Below are positions 34,265 through 42,406 of a stretch of 64,000 nt of DNA, one piece after another (the stretch's first letter is position 1; the number at the start of each line of letters is the position of its first letter). The position numbers and the translations under genes are program-made. This DNA comes from Ruminococcaceae bacterium UBA3215. Lineage in GTDB: Bacteria; Bacillota; Clostridia; Oscillospirales; Ruminococcaceae. Below the pieces are notes generated by a model, which had not been told where the DNA came from, did not search any database, and worked only from the letters and a program-made list of their open reading frames with translations. Location of the stretch: contig DEWH01000020.1 of assembly GCA_002363155.1 (NCBI GenBank), forward strand, positions 25,617 through 89,616, given 5' to 3'.

Positions 34265-34846
34265 CTATTTTATTTCAACAATTGTAATATTTTCAGCAGG
34301 TACGGCAATTTCACCTAAAAGTGTGCTCTTTATTTGTGCAGCCTGTGCATTGTCAAGCCCGGCTGTCTTTACCACAACATTCGCTGTGGAGCCGCTTATA
34401 TAGCAGAGCGCATCGGAAAAGCCCTGGGCTTTCAGCAGGTTCTCGATCTTTGCCTCGGTCTCGATGTTGCTGCTAACTTCGCGGACATCTTCGGATATCA
34501 CCGCAAGCTCGTCACTCGTGCTGTCACCGCCGTAATAGAAGCTCTGGAGCACCTCTATGGACTCGTCACGGCTCTTCTGCTTGTCAAGACGTGCCTGTGC
34601 GAAGTATTCGTCGGATTCCGATGAGTCAAGGTTTACCGTCTTATCCGATGTTTCCGCGCCTACAAAGCGTACCTCGCCGTATGTGGCGGTCTCGGTGCCG
34701 GGCTCGGTTTCCGCAGTCTCTACCTTCTGCGCGCCGGAATACAGGTAATTCACATAAAGCGCCGCTCCCAGCAGCAGCGCAAGACCTGCAACAGCGATAT
34801 GCTTCTTGCCGATTATAAGATTGAGCCTTTTCTTGAATATTTTCAT
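34265..34846 (-). CDS. spoIIIAH: Stage III sporulation protein AH
   Basis: 193 residues. One membrane helix (HIAVAGLALLLGAALYVNYL) after a basic start, then an extracytoplasmic domain with the acidic/charged linker and the C-terminal KAQGFSDALCYISGSTANVVVK region of the YscJ/FliF-like ring fold. SpoIIIAH on the mother cell side binds SpoIIQ of the forespore to form the feeding channel. Last gene of the operon. SpoIIQ is not in the window. Confidence 0.93.
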   Translation of the reverse strand: MKIFKKRLNLIIGKKHIAVAGLALLLGAALYVNYLYSGAQKVETAETEPGTETATYGEVRFVGAETSDKTVNLDSSESDEYFAQARLDKQKSRDESIEVLQSFYYGGDSTSDELAVISEDVREVSSNIETEAKIENLLKAQGFSDALCYISGSTANVVVKTAGLDNAQAAQIKSTLLGEIAVPAENITIVEIK

Positions 34847-34900
34847 GTTCTTCCTCCGGATATGTAAAGTTCATTCCGCGGCAGAATGTGAACATTCGCG

Positions 34901-35350
34901 TCAGCCTGCCGCAACGCTGACACGCAGCGAGTTTATACCGAATACACCGGTGACCGCATTCACCACCTTCTCACGCACATCTGCCCTGTCCCCGCCTTCG
35001 CAGACCACTATCACTCCCCGAACTTCCGGTGCTGTGACGGACAGCAGCATATCCGCGTTCCTTCCGTACTGCTTCTGTTCTGACGTTCCGAGCGTCACCA
35101 TGACATGCACTTCTCCCACGCCGTTTATCTCGGTGAGTATCTCCGAAAGCCGCTTCTCAAGCCCGCGCTCCTGCTCGTCAATTTCAGCGGCGGCAGACAA
35201 AGCGGTCCCGGAAGATTTTCCGCTTCCGGAAAAAATGCTGCCAAATGCTATCAGCAGTATCAGCGCGGCTCCCGCAGCAAGTACGATCTTCATCGTCCTG
35301 TCGCTTTTCAGCAGCTCCTTTATCTCTCCCATGCCTATGACAGCTCTCAT
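34901..35350 (-). CDS. spoIIIAG: Stage III sporulation protein AG
   Basis: 149 residues. An N-terminal membrane helix (IVLAAGAALILLIAFGSIF), then the ring-building domain with LEKRLSEILTEINGVGEVHV and a C-terminal EGGDRADVREKVVNAVTGVFGI segment as in the 30-fold SpoIIIAG ring of Bacillus. Overlaps spoIIIAF by four bases. Confidence 0.92.
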   Translation of the reverse strand: MRAVIGMGEIKELLKSDRTMKIVLAAGAALILLIAFGSIFSGSGKSSGTALSAAAEIDEQERGLEKRLSEILTEINGVGEVHVMVTLGTSEQKQYGRNADMLLSVTAPEVRGVIVVCEGGDRADVREKVVNAVTGVFGINSLRVSVAAG

Positions 35351-35859
35351 TCGTCTTCCCGTTCCTTTTTCGCCTGCGGTGTAAGTTCCGCAGTCACACC
35401 TGTGCCTGTTCCCGCAAGACGCTTCGTAATAGCGACTGCTCTCTCCGCATACGCCGCGTGATCCCTAACGCTCCCGAAAACAAGCTTTATATCACTAATA
35501 GATATGCTCCCGTTGTCCGAAATATTAACGTCTATGTAGATTTTTTCGGGAACTATGCCCTCTTCCCCAAGCTTTTCAAATATCGCGGCGCGAAGCGCGT
35601 CTGCCGTCTTCTCTTCCGCAAGACCGAATACCTGCACCGTGTAGTCGTTGTAGGAAGTGTCGGCGCTGAGTATATCAGAAAAGTCCCATGCCGCATTAAG
35701 TCCGCTTACCGCGTTTATCACAGTTACCGCGAAAAAACAGGATATCAGCAGCTTTATCTGCGCAGAGAACCTTTCCGTCGGTATCAGAGCTTTGTACAGC
35801 GCGGTTATCACTGCCGCCGCGCATATCGAAAACAACATCTGCCTCATGCCGCACCTCAC
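35347..35859 (-). CDS. spoIIIAF: Stage III sporulation protein AF
   Basis: 170 residues. Two N-terminal membrane helices (MLFSICAAAVITALYKALI and IKLLISCFFAVTVINAVSG), then a small extracytoplasmic domain (PEKIYIDVNISDNGSISISD) of the ring-building type. Sequence similarity in this family is weak, but the place between spoIIIAE and spoIIIAG with short overlaps settles it. Confidence 0.88.
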   Translation of the reverse strand: MRCGMRQMLFSICAAAVITALYKALIPTERFSAQIKLLISCFFAVTVINAVSGLNAAWDFSDILSADTSYNDYTVQVFGLAEEKTADALRAAIFEKLGEEGIVPEKIYIDVNISDNGSISISDIKLVFGSVRDHAAYAERAVAITKRLAGTGTGVTAELTPQAKKEREDE

Positions 35860-36959
35860 GATCTGCAGAACGCAAGCAACAATGCCGACGATACCGTCAC
35901 GAACAGAAAAAAGCAGGTGAGCGATGCGATCATCACCGACATTACATTCTCACCGGACTTCACTATCCTGCTCACAGCCGCACAGCCGAAAAGATCGCTT
36001 ATCACCCCTGCCGCGAACAGCAGGAATTTATAGCAGATCACCGTTACTGCCGGCGGAAGCAGCATACATACTCCGGCTGCTATCCCGAAACCGCCGATGC
36101 CTGTTTTAAGCACCGAAATGCTGCCGGATACGGCGGACAGAGCTTCCGACGCGGCACCGCCGACTATCGGAACGGCAGATGATACCGCAAATTTCAGCGT
36201 TTTCATTGCCGCGTTGTCTGCGGAGGAAGTTATTACCGTCTGAACGGACAATATCCCCAGAAATATCGTCATTATCAGCCCAAGCCCCCATACCACGAAC
36301 TTCTTTATCCCCTCTCCGAGACGATCCAGTCCGAGATCCGGATCCGCGCTCCCCGCCGCTGTTATCCCGATCATACAGCTTGTAAGCGGGATTATCACCG
36401 ACGATGTAAGACGCGCAAGTACCTGTATCGCCGTAAGCGTAACGGAGCTGAACACCGCGGCGGAGGCGGTATGTCCTCCCGCGGCAGTAACTCCCGCTAT
36501 AACCGGAATGTAAACTAGCATAAAGTCCGTAACCGTGCCGAATGCGCTGCTCGCAGCATCAAGAATCCCGCTCAGATATACGGTAACGATCGCCGCACAG
36601 GAAAGCGCCGTTACAAGCGGGTATATCCGGCTCACCGCACCGCCTGCCGTACCGCCTATCCCGGACAGCAGCGATGCCAGCAGTATCACTGCCGTCACCG
36701 CTCCGAACATCTTCAGCGGCTTTCCCGCATTCTCTTTCACAAGCTCTGTGACCGTTCCGAAGATGTCGCTTACCGGAACAGTATCCGCACCGCCTTCCGG
36801 CGTAATCCCCCCGTCGTCAAGCATCTCCCTCGCTTCCTCCGGAAGAGCATCATACAGCTCGTCCGTTCCGAACTGCGCACCGCAGGTGACCGCAAGCACC
36901 GACATAAGTATCATCACAGCGAAGAATGACATAATTGCGCGGAGCAGTTTAAACTTCAT
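35856..36959 (-). CDS. spoIIIAE: Stage III sporulation protein AE
   Basis: 367 residues. A signal-like N-terminus, then about seven membrane helices (AVTAVILLASLLSGIGG; GLGLIMTIFLGILSVQTVI; VCMLLPPAVTVICYKFLLFA), the polytopic membrane protein of the spoIIIA operon. The segment after the second helix, with GGAVSRIYPLVTALSCA, fits the family. It overlaps both neighbours (spoIIIAD and spoIIIAF) by four bases. Confidence 0.93.
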   Translation of the reverse strand: MKFKLLRAIMSFFAVMILMSVLAVTCGAQFGTDELYDALPEEAREMLDDGGITPEGGADTVPVSDIFGTVTELVKENAGKPLKMFGAVTAVILLASLLSGIGGTAGGAVSRIYPLVTALSCAAIVTVYLSGILDAASSAFGTVTDFMLVYIPVIAGVTAAGGHTASAAVFSSVTLTAIQVLARLTSSVIIPLTSCMIGITAAGSADPDLGLDRLGEGIKKFVVWGLGLIMTIFLGILSVQTVITSSADNAAMKTLKFAVSSAVPIVGGAASEALSAVSGSISVLKTGIGGFGIAAGVCMLLPPAVTVICYKFLLFAAGVISDLFGCAAVSRIVKSGENVMSVMIASLTCFFLFVTVSSALLLAFCRS

Positions 36960-37342
36960 AGTATCAGTTCCTTTACGATCCCGAATATTGCGCTGAACAG
37001 CGGCACCGAAACAAGCAGCACTGCTGTCTTTCCCGCAAATTCTATCTTGGACGCGATAGCGCCCTCCCCGCTGTCACGGCAGCTTTCAGCCGCAAGCTGG
37101 GTGACAACGCATACCGCAAGCGCTTTCATCAGTATCGCTATGTAAGCGCTTTCCGTGCCAGAAGCTTCCGCAAGCTCTCCGATAAGATCGGTAAGCGGCG
37201 ATATCGAAGATATTACCGCAAACAGTATCAGCAGCGATGCCGCAAGCGAAACGAAAAGTCCGGACTCACCGCCGAACTTCCGCAGTACAGCCGCGATCGC
37301 CGCAGCTATTATTCCCGTGCCGATTATCGCAAATATATTCAT
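36956..37342 (-). CDS. spoIIIAD: Stage III sporulation protein AD
   Basis: 128 residues with four hydrophobic helices: IIGTGIIAAAIAAVLRKF, SLLILFAVISSISPLTDLI, YIAILMKALAVCVVTQLAAE with the family CRDSGEGAIASKIEFAGK, and a last helix. This is the SpoIIIAC/AD family (longer member). Confidence 0.94.
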   Translation of the reverse strand: MNIFAIIGTGIIAAAIAAVLRKFGGESGLFVSLAASLLILFAVISSISPLTDLIGELAEASGTESAYIAILMKALAVCVVTQLAAESCRDSGEGAIASKIEFAGKTAVLLVSVPLFSAIFGIVKELIL

Positions 37343-37345
37343 ATT

Positions 37346-37546
37346 TTACAGTCCGAATACGTCCCTCACAGTTTCAAACAGCGTGCTGATCTCGCCTATC
37401 AGCATCATCAGCACTACCACAAGTCCTGCTATCGTCGTCATCATAGCCTGCTCGTCCCTGCCGGATTTTTTCAGCAGTATATCAAGCACCGCGACTATAA
37501 TACCGACACCGGCTATCCGGAATATCAGATCAATATCCATAAGCAC
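37346..37546 (-). CDS. spoIIIAC: Stage III sporulation protein AC
   Basis: 66 residues: MDIDLIFRIAGVGIIVAVLD, KKSGRDEQAMMTTIAGLVV and a final helix ending with ETVRDVFGL, the conserved short SpoIIIAC form. It forms the lower channel part with AD by family inference. Confidence 0.95.
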   Translation of the reverse strand: MLMDIDLIFRIAGVGIIVAVLDILLKKSGRDEQAMMTTIAGLVVVLMMLIGEISTLFETVRDVFGL

Positions 37547-37550
37547 CCTG

Positions 37551-38051
37551 TCATATTATAATTATCCCCGCGCCGATGCCGCACATCGTCCATACGCTCA
37601 TAAGCGTCCTGGATTTGCGGCTGCATTCAAGTTCGGCAGCTTCCAGCTCACGGCTTATAAGCGTACTTCCGAGGGCAAGCATAGAGAGCTGACCTTCCGT
37701 ATCCGTTCCGCCGAGCCTGCTGCCGATATCCGCGAGTATCCGCCTGTCGTTATCCGAGAAGAACGGCGTTGCTTCGGCTGCGGCAGTCCATGCTTCCGAC
37801 GCTGTGAGCCCGCTGTTCATTCCAGCAGCTGTCCTCTTTAAGAACGTGCAGTCCGAATATGCGCGCTCACCGGTCATCTCCGCTATAAGCTCATTCAGCG
37901 GTATTCCAGCGTATCTTATCTTTGCCGACATCTCATCAAGCACTCCCAGCACCGAACGAAGCATCGTACATCTATGCTTAAGCGCCGACGAGAACGCGGC
38001 TCCTGCCGCGGTACAGATCATTGCCGCTGCCGCAGCTTCCAATATCCTCAA
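37551..38051 (-). CDS. spoIIIAB: Stage III sporulation protein AB
   Basis: 166 residues from a TTG start at 38051, with GGAG upstream. N-terminal membrane helix (LEAAAAAMICTAAGAAF), a helical domain (VLGVLDEMSAKIRYAGIPL; DRRILADIGSRLGGTDTEGQ), and a C-terminal helix. Related to the GspF/ArchaeaI-type membrane partner of secretion ATPases. The reading frame overlaps the end of spoIIIAA by 74 bases, which is unusually long for this operon. Confidence 0.92.
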   Translation of the reverse strand: MRILEAAAAAMICTAAGAAFSSALKHRCTMLRSVLGVLDEMSAKIRYAGIPLNELIAEMTGERAYSDCTFLKRTAAGMNSGLTASEAWTAAAEATPFFSDNDRRILADIGSRLGGTDTEGQLSMLALGSTLISRELEAAELECSRKSRTLMSVWTMCGIGAGIIII

Positions 38052-38934
38052 TCCCGTTTACTCTCCATAACCCTTTTACCGTACCGATACGGCTCCCGCC
38101 CGAAAGCAGCGCCGCGTAATTCACCGCTCCCCTGCTCACAAGCGTTCTGACTGCGGCATTATCCGCCGCTTCCGACATACTTCCGCAATGCACCGAAAGC
38201 AGAAGCTTCACGCCCCGTCCTGCGCATTCGGCAAGTTCCTCCTGCTCCGAGATCACCTCGTCGCAGATAAGATACTCCGGCGACATAAGCCGCATCGCAC
38301 GCATTATCCCCTCTTTTTTCGGGAACATATCCAGCACATCACAGTTAGCGCCTACATCATTCTGCGGAACTCCGCGGTACATTGCCGCTATCTCGCCGTT
38401 CTCGTCGATAACCGCGGTCTTGGCAAAAGATGAGATAATTCTCGCACAGTCACGCAGCATAGTTGTTTTCGCGCTGAGCGGAGGTCCTAAAATAACAAGC
38501 CCTTTCAGATCGCTCCCGAACGCGGCAAGACTTACCAGCTTTTCCGCTATGCCTTTGTGCTCCGCGGCAATGCGCAGGTTTACCGATGATATATCCTTCA
38601 TTGCCGTTATCCTGTCGCCGTGAATTACCGCAGTCCCCACAAGTCCGGCTCTGTGACCGCCCCGGAGTGTGATCCGCCCTTCGGCAAGCTCACGTTCAGC
38701 ACTGTACAGCGAATAGCCGCAGAAATGCTTTACGCAGGCACTTATGCTCTCTGCCGTTACCATTGTCCCGGTGCATATATGCCGGCGTTCCGGTGTTTCC
38801 ACGGTCACCGGTCTCCCCGTCCGGAGCCGTATCTCACACGCGCTCTCCGCTATTTCAGACGGAACCGAGCGAAGTGCATTCTCAAACGGCGGAAGCATTG
38901 CCGCAGCTTCATAATATCTTTCCTTCGTATCCAC
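37978..38934 (-). CDS. spoIIIAA: Stage III sporulation protein AA (secretion-type ATPase)
   Basis: 318 residues from GTG 38934 with AAAGGAA seven bases upstream. Walker A is in LVILGPPLSAKTTMLRDCAR near residue 148 (GPPxSxKTT, the SpoIIIAA form), and PEYLICDEVISEQE near 215 is Walker B. FCGYSLYSAERELAEGRITL and RGGHRAGLVG in the N-terminal part are also typical. It powers the spoIIIA-spoIIQ channel. First gene of an eight-gene operon that in Bacillus is read by sigma-E in the mother cell; no confident sigma-E promoter could be found here. The C-terminus runs about 24 residues into spoIIIAB. Confidence 0.95.
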   Translation of the reverse strand: MDTKERYYEAAAMLPPFENALRSVPSEIAESACEIRLRTGRPVTVETPERRHICTGTMVTAESISACVKHFCGYSLYSAERELAEGRITLRGGHRAGLVGTAVIHGDRITAMKDISSVNLRIAAEHKGIAEKLVSLAAFGSDLKGLVILGPPLSAKTTMLRDCARIISSFAKTAVIDENGEIAAMYRGVPQNDVGANCDVLDMFPKKEGIMRAMRLMSPEYLICDEVISEQEELAECAGRGVKLLLSVHCGSMSEAADNAAVRTLVSRGAVNYAALLSGGSRIGTVKGLWRVNGIEDIGSCGSGNDLYRGRSRVLVGA

Positions 38935-39002
38935 TTTATCATTCCTTTGCGTTTTTCTCTATGTTGTATTCTATGTGTACAAGTTCCCCGATAGAACAGA
39001 AG

Positions 39003-39046
39003 AAATGAATAATGAACAGTGAAGAATGAATAGTGAATAATTGTGG
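39003..39046 (+). repeat. AT-rich dispersed repeat GAACAGTGAAGAATGAATAG type, copy 1
   Basis: AATGAACAGTGAAGAATG followed by AATAGTGAATAATTGTGGTG. An inverted, closely similar copy lies at 50380-50420, where AATAGTGAATAATTGAGGTG is found on the other strand. Both copies are in gaps between genes. Confidence 0.7.
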
Positions 39047-39121
39047 TGCCGCACAGACGCGGCTGATCTGAATCGTGACGGATATGAGAGTTTTGTTTAC
39101 AGAACTATAGTTTTTTTTGCA

Positions 39122-39153
39122 TAATAAAAACTCCCGCTTTTAACGGGAGTTTT
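39122..39153 (-). terminator. Terminator of the transglutaminase/GGDEF-EAL unit
   Basis: On the minus strand AAAACTCCCG-TTAAAAG-CGGGAGTTTT followed by TATTAT; a 10-bp stem with a T-rich tail right after the GGDEF-EAL stop. Confidence 0.85.
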
Positions 39154-39166
39154 AAAGTCGGATAAT

Positions 39167-42100
39167 TTACTTTTTCACGGAGACCTGTCCGCCCTGCTTT
39201 ATGCCGTTTTCAAGCATATCCTCAAAATCAGCAACAGGGATAGGCTTTGCGTAGAAGAAGCCCTGTGCGGTATCGCACTTGCTCTTGCGCAGGAAATCTA
39301 CCTGCTCCATTGTCTCGATACCCTCGCAGATAATGTCGATATCCATTTTGTCTGCCATATCTATAACGCTCGAAAGAACTATGTCGTCCTTCTGCTCGAT
39401 ATGATCGCCGGAGAAGAATCCCTTGTCGATCTTCAGCACATCAACCGGCATATTTCTGAGCAGCGACAGCGACGAATAGCCGGAGCCGAAATCGTCGATG
39501 GATACACGGAAGCCGAACTTGCGAAGCTGATCTAAAACCTTTATCGCCGCAGCTTCATTCGCTATGAATACGCTCTCCGTAAGTTCAAGCTCAATGAGCG
39601 ACGGGTCAATGCGGTACCTCCGTACCATTTCTGTTATCTTCGCCGCGAAATCCGTCCCGAGCATGTGTATGCGCGATACGTTCACCGAGATCGGTATTAC
39701 TTCCTTCTCCGCGTCGATGCGTCTTCTCAGATACTTGCAGACCTCCTCATATACGAAGAAGTCGATCTTCACGATGTAGCCGTTCTTTTCAAGGAACGGA
39801 ACAAAGCTGTCCGGCGTTACTATCGTGCCGTCCGGCTTAACCCAGCGCACAAGTGCTTCCGCACCGACGATACGATCCTGTGATACAGAGACTTTCGGCT
39901 GGAAGAACACCTTGAACTCGCTGTTCTTCAGCGCTTTCATCGCGTCCGCAGCCATTTCTATCGTCTTGTTGAGCTCCTCGCGCATTTCGGGTTTATATAT
40001 GCTGCAAATTGCTATGCTGTGCTTCTTTGAATACTTGAGTGCGAGATTAGCATTGTCAAATGCAGTATCAAAGTCAAATGCCGCGCTCATATCCGGTACA
40101 TACGCGCTCGCCATTATGCCGAAGCTCGTCTTTCCTCCGGCAAGCATATCATTCGTGGAGAACCGGCGTGTGAAATCCTCAAACTCGCTTATCAGATCAT
40201 CGTCATATTCGGCAAATGCACAGAAATGATCGGCTTCGATCCTGCATACATATCTGATCTTGTCGGAGAAGTATGTGAACGCGGAAGCAAAACTCTTTAA
40301 CAGCTCGTTTCCTGCTTTGTAGCCATAACGGCTGTTCACATAGCCGAAATTCGCAAAATCCGCCATGAGGAACACAAACTTGTCGTTCTCGAATACATTC
40401 TCCATGTGGTGTATGACATGAGATTTGAAGCTCGTGTAGTTCATAAGTCCCGTAAGCTCATCGTAGCTTGCGGCATATTCCGACTTTTCGCGTGCATGAT
40501 CGGATTCGCGGAGCTTTATAAGATACGAGAACACTATCCTCGTAAGCTCTTTCAGCACCTTCGCCTCGTCGATCGAACAGCGGTACGAGAACGCATGATC
40601 CTGGAAGCTTACCGTTCCCGCAAGTCTTCCCGAACGGAAAAATCCGCATACCGTGGAAGATCCTATCTTGTTCGTATCCATATACGCGACATAGGCGTTG
40701 TCGCGGAGCGGAGAGTTCCCGTCAGCGCTTACCGTCTGGATATAGTTCTTGTCAAAACGTGCGCAGAAATCATTCAGCTCCTTGTTGGAGAAGATGACTT
40801 TATCCGTTCTCGCAGCATCTATGCTCTTTGAACGCCAGATGTATGTGTCCTGGAATGTACGTCCGTCGTGTCCGCATTCGGAAACAACTATCCTTCCGAA
40901 ACGGAAATGCTTTCCGGTCTTTTCGATAAGGCTCCTTACCGCATCGTCCATATCTATTCCCGATTCAGCCATTTCAAACGCGCTCGCAAGCAGATCACCG
41001 CCGAATCCGGAAGAGCCTCCGAACATATCCATGCCCTTCTGATAGCGCTCAACACGGGACGTGGGCTTTTCGTCCTCGGCAGGCACAGGCTCCTCGCCGG
41101 TATAGAATGTGAAACAGCTCTTGCCTGCTCTTTTCGACGCGTAAAGCGCTGTATCGGCTTTCCTGTACAGTTCGTCGAAAGTGTCGCCGTCCTTCGGGAA
41201 CAGCGCTATGCCGAGGCTTCCGGATACGCTCACTCCGCTGTCGTCATCGTTGTAGATAAGGCTGAATATCTTGCATATATCGTCGGCTTTGGATTCTATA
41301 TGCGATTTGTGGTTCATACCGCGAAGGAATACGATAAACTCGTCTCCGCCTATTCTTCCTATTACGTCGTTTGCACGGAAAAGATCCTGCATCTCCTGCG
41401 CAAAATCCGTAAGCACACTGTCTCCGAACATGTGTCCCAGCGTATCGTTCAGCGTCTTGAAGTTGTCTATATCAACGATGATAAACGCATCGTAGGTATC
41501 ACGGCTGTCTGTACGCAGAAAGCTCTGGATAAGCGTCTTGGTGGCTGTCTTGTTATAGAGCCCGGTGAGCGGATCGCGCTCGGCTTTGTCTATAAGGCGC
41601 TGATTCGCTATCTTTATCGTGCTTATGTCCTCGACCTTGCCGACTGCTCCGCGGTATTCACCGTCATTTATGCCGCGGTCCGTCTTTACTGTGATCCTGT
41701 ACCAGCGGTAGTCGGAATCCCAGGGCAGATGCAGACGAAGCTCAAAAACGCCGTTGTCAACTCCGGTCTTGAGGTTGCTGCAAAGAAGTCCGAATGTCTC
41801 CTCGTCCTCATCACAGAGATATCCGCTGGAGGAGAAATATCCCTCGAAATCATCAACGGACAGGATATGATCGAATGTTCCGCTGATGTTGCGGTAAAAA
41901 GTGATGTGATCGTTCTCCGTGGTGTATCTGAAGATATAATCAGCGGATATCGCCATTACCGAGAACATCATATCTATCATCTCGGCACGTTCTGCCATCG
42001 CATGATCTTTCTCGGAAATATCGTGCAGAAGTACGCTCAGCCTTCTGGTGTGTCCGACAGTCTCAACACTTATCTCGGCATAGAGCGGAAGATGCGAACC

Positions 42101-42388
42101 CGTAGAATTGACCGCTTCTATCTCCAGCCCGAATGTCGGAAAGTTCTTCGCAAGCGCATCTATCTTTCCTATCAGCAGGGAGGAATACTCCCTTCCGATA
42201 AGCCTGAAACCGTACTCATTGGGCTCTATGTCAAGATATTGCTTCTTGTCGCAGCCGAACAGACGGAAATAGTTCATATTCGCCCATGTCAGGCGAGCGA
42301 AGTTGCCGTCGTATGTATATACCGCCGCGGCACAGGGTATTTCACCGAAAAGACTGTTCTTTTCGGCCGTTTCTGGTGCAGCACTCAT
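39167..42388 (-). CDS. PAS-PAS-GGDEF-GGDEF*-EAL cyclic-di-GMP turnover protein
   Basis: 1,073 residues, no membrane helix or signal seen. Domains in order: PAS-like (AVYTYDGNFARLTWANMNYF, ~17-120), second PAS-like (~130-260), GGDEF with DPLTGLYNKTATKTLI and an intact GRIGGDEFIVFL near 345, a GAF-like linker (~460-640), a second GGDEF-fold with YDELTGLMNYTSF but RIEADHF instead of GGDEF near 718 (inactive), and an EAL domain with GAEALVRWVKPDG near 845, IDDFGSGYSSLSLL, KIDKGFF and CEGIET. Both a cyclase and a phosphodiesterase site look intact, so it may be bifunctional. Follows the transglutaminase gene by 18 bases. Confidence 0.93.
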   Translation of the reverse strand: MSAAPETAEKNSLFGEIPCAAAVYTYDGNFARLTWANMNYFRLFGCDKKQYLDIEPNEYGFRLIGREYSSLLIGKIDALAKNFPTFGLEIEAVNSTGSHLPLYAEISVETVGHTRRLSVLLHDISEKDHAMAERAEMIDMMFSVMAISADYIFRYTTENDHITFYRNISGTFDHILSVDDFEGYFSSSGYLCDEDEETFGLLCSNLKTGVDNGVFELRLHLPWDSDYRWYRITVKTDRGINDGEYRGAVGKVEDISTIKIANQRLIDKAERDPLTGLYNKTATKTLIQSFLRTDSRDTYDAFIIVDIDNFKTLNDTLGHMFGDSVLTDFAQEMQDLFRANDVIGRIGGDEFIVFLRGMNHKSHIESKADDICKIFSLIYNDDDSGVSVSGSLGIALFPKDGDTFDELYRKADTALYASKRAGKSCFTFYTGEEPVPAEDEKPTSRVERYQKGMDMFGGSSGFGGDLLASAFEMAESGIDMDDAVRSLIEKTGKHFRFGRIVVSECGHDGRTFQDTYIWRSKSIDAARTDKVIFSNKELNDFCARFDKNYIQTVSADGNSPLRDNAYVAYMDTNKIGSSTVCGFFRSGRLAGTVSFQDHAFSYRCSIDEAKVLKELTRIVFSYLIKLRESDHAREKSEYAASYDELTGLMNYTSFKSHVIHHMENVFENDKFVFLMADFANFGYVNSRYGYKAGNELLKSFASAFTYFSDKIRYVCRIEADHFCAFAEYDDDLISEFEDFTRRFSTNDMLAGGKTSFGIMASAYVPDMSAAFDFDTAFDNANLALKYSKKHSIAICSIYKPEMREELNKTIEMAADAMKALKNSEFKVFFQPKVSVSQDRIVGAEALVRWVKPDGTIVTPDSFVPFLEKNGYIVKIDFFVYEEVCKYLRRRIDAEKEVIPISVNVSRIHMLGTDFAAKITEMVRRYRIDPSLIELELTESVFIANEAAAIKVLDQLRKFGFRVSIDDFGSGYSSLSLLRNMPVDVLKIDKGFFSGDHIEQKDDIVLSSVIDMADKMDIDIICEGIETMEQVDFLRKSKCDTAQGFFYAKPIPVADFEDMLENGIKQGGQVSVKK

Positions 42389-42406
42389 ATTTTCACCGCT
42401 TTCATC

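Noticed and set aside
38935..39000. Sigma-E promoter for spoIIIA
   Set aside because: CATAGAAT and AATACAAC are near the -10 consensus, but no matching -35 box at 14-15 bases was found, so it is not listed as a feature.
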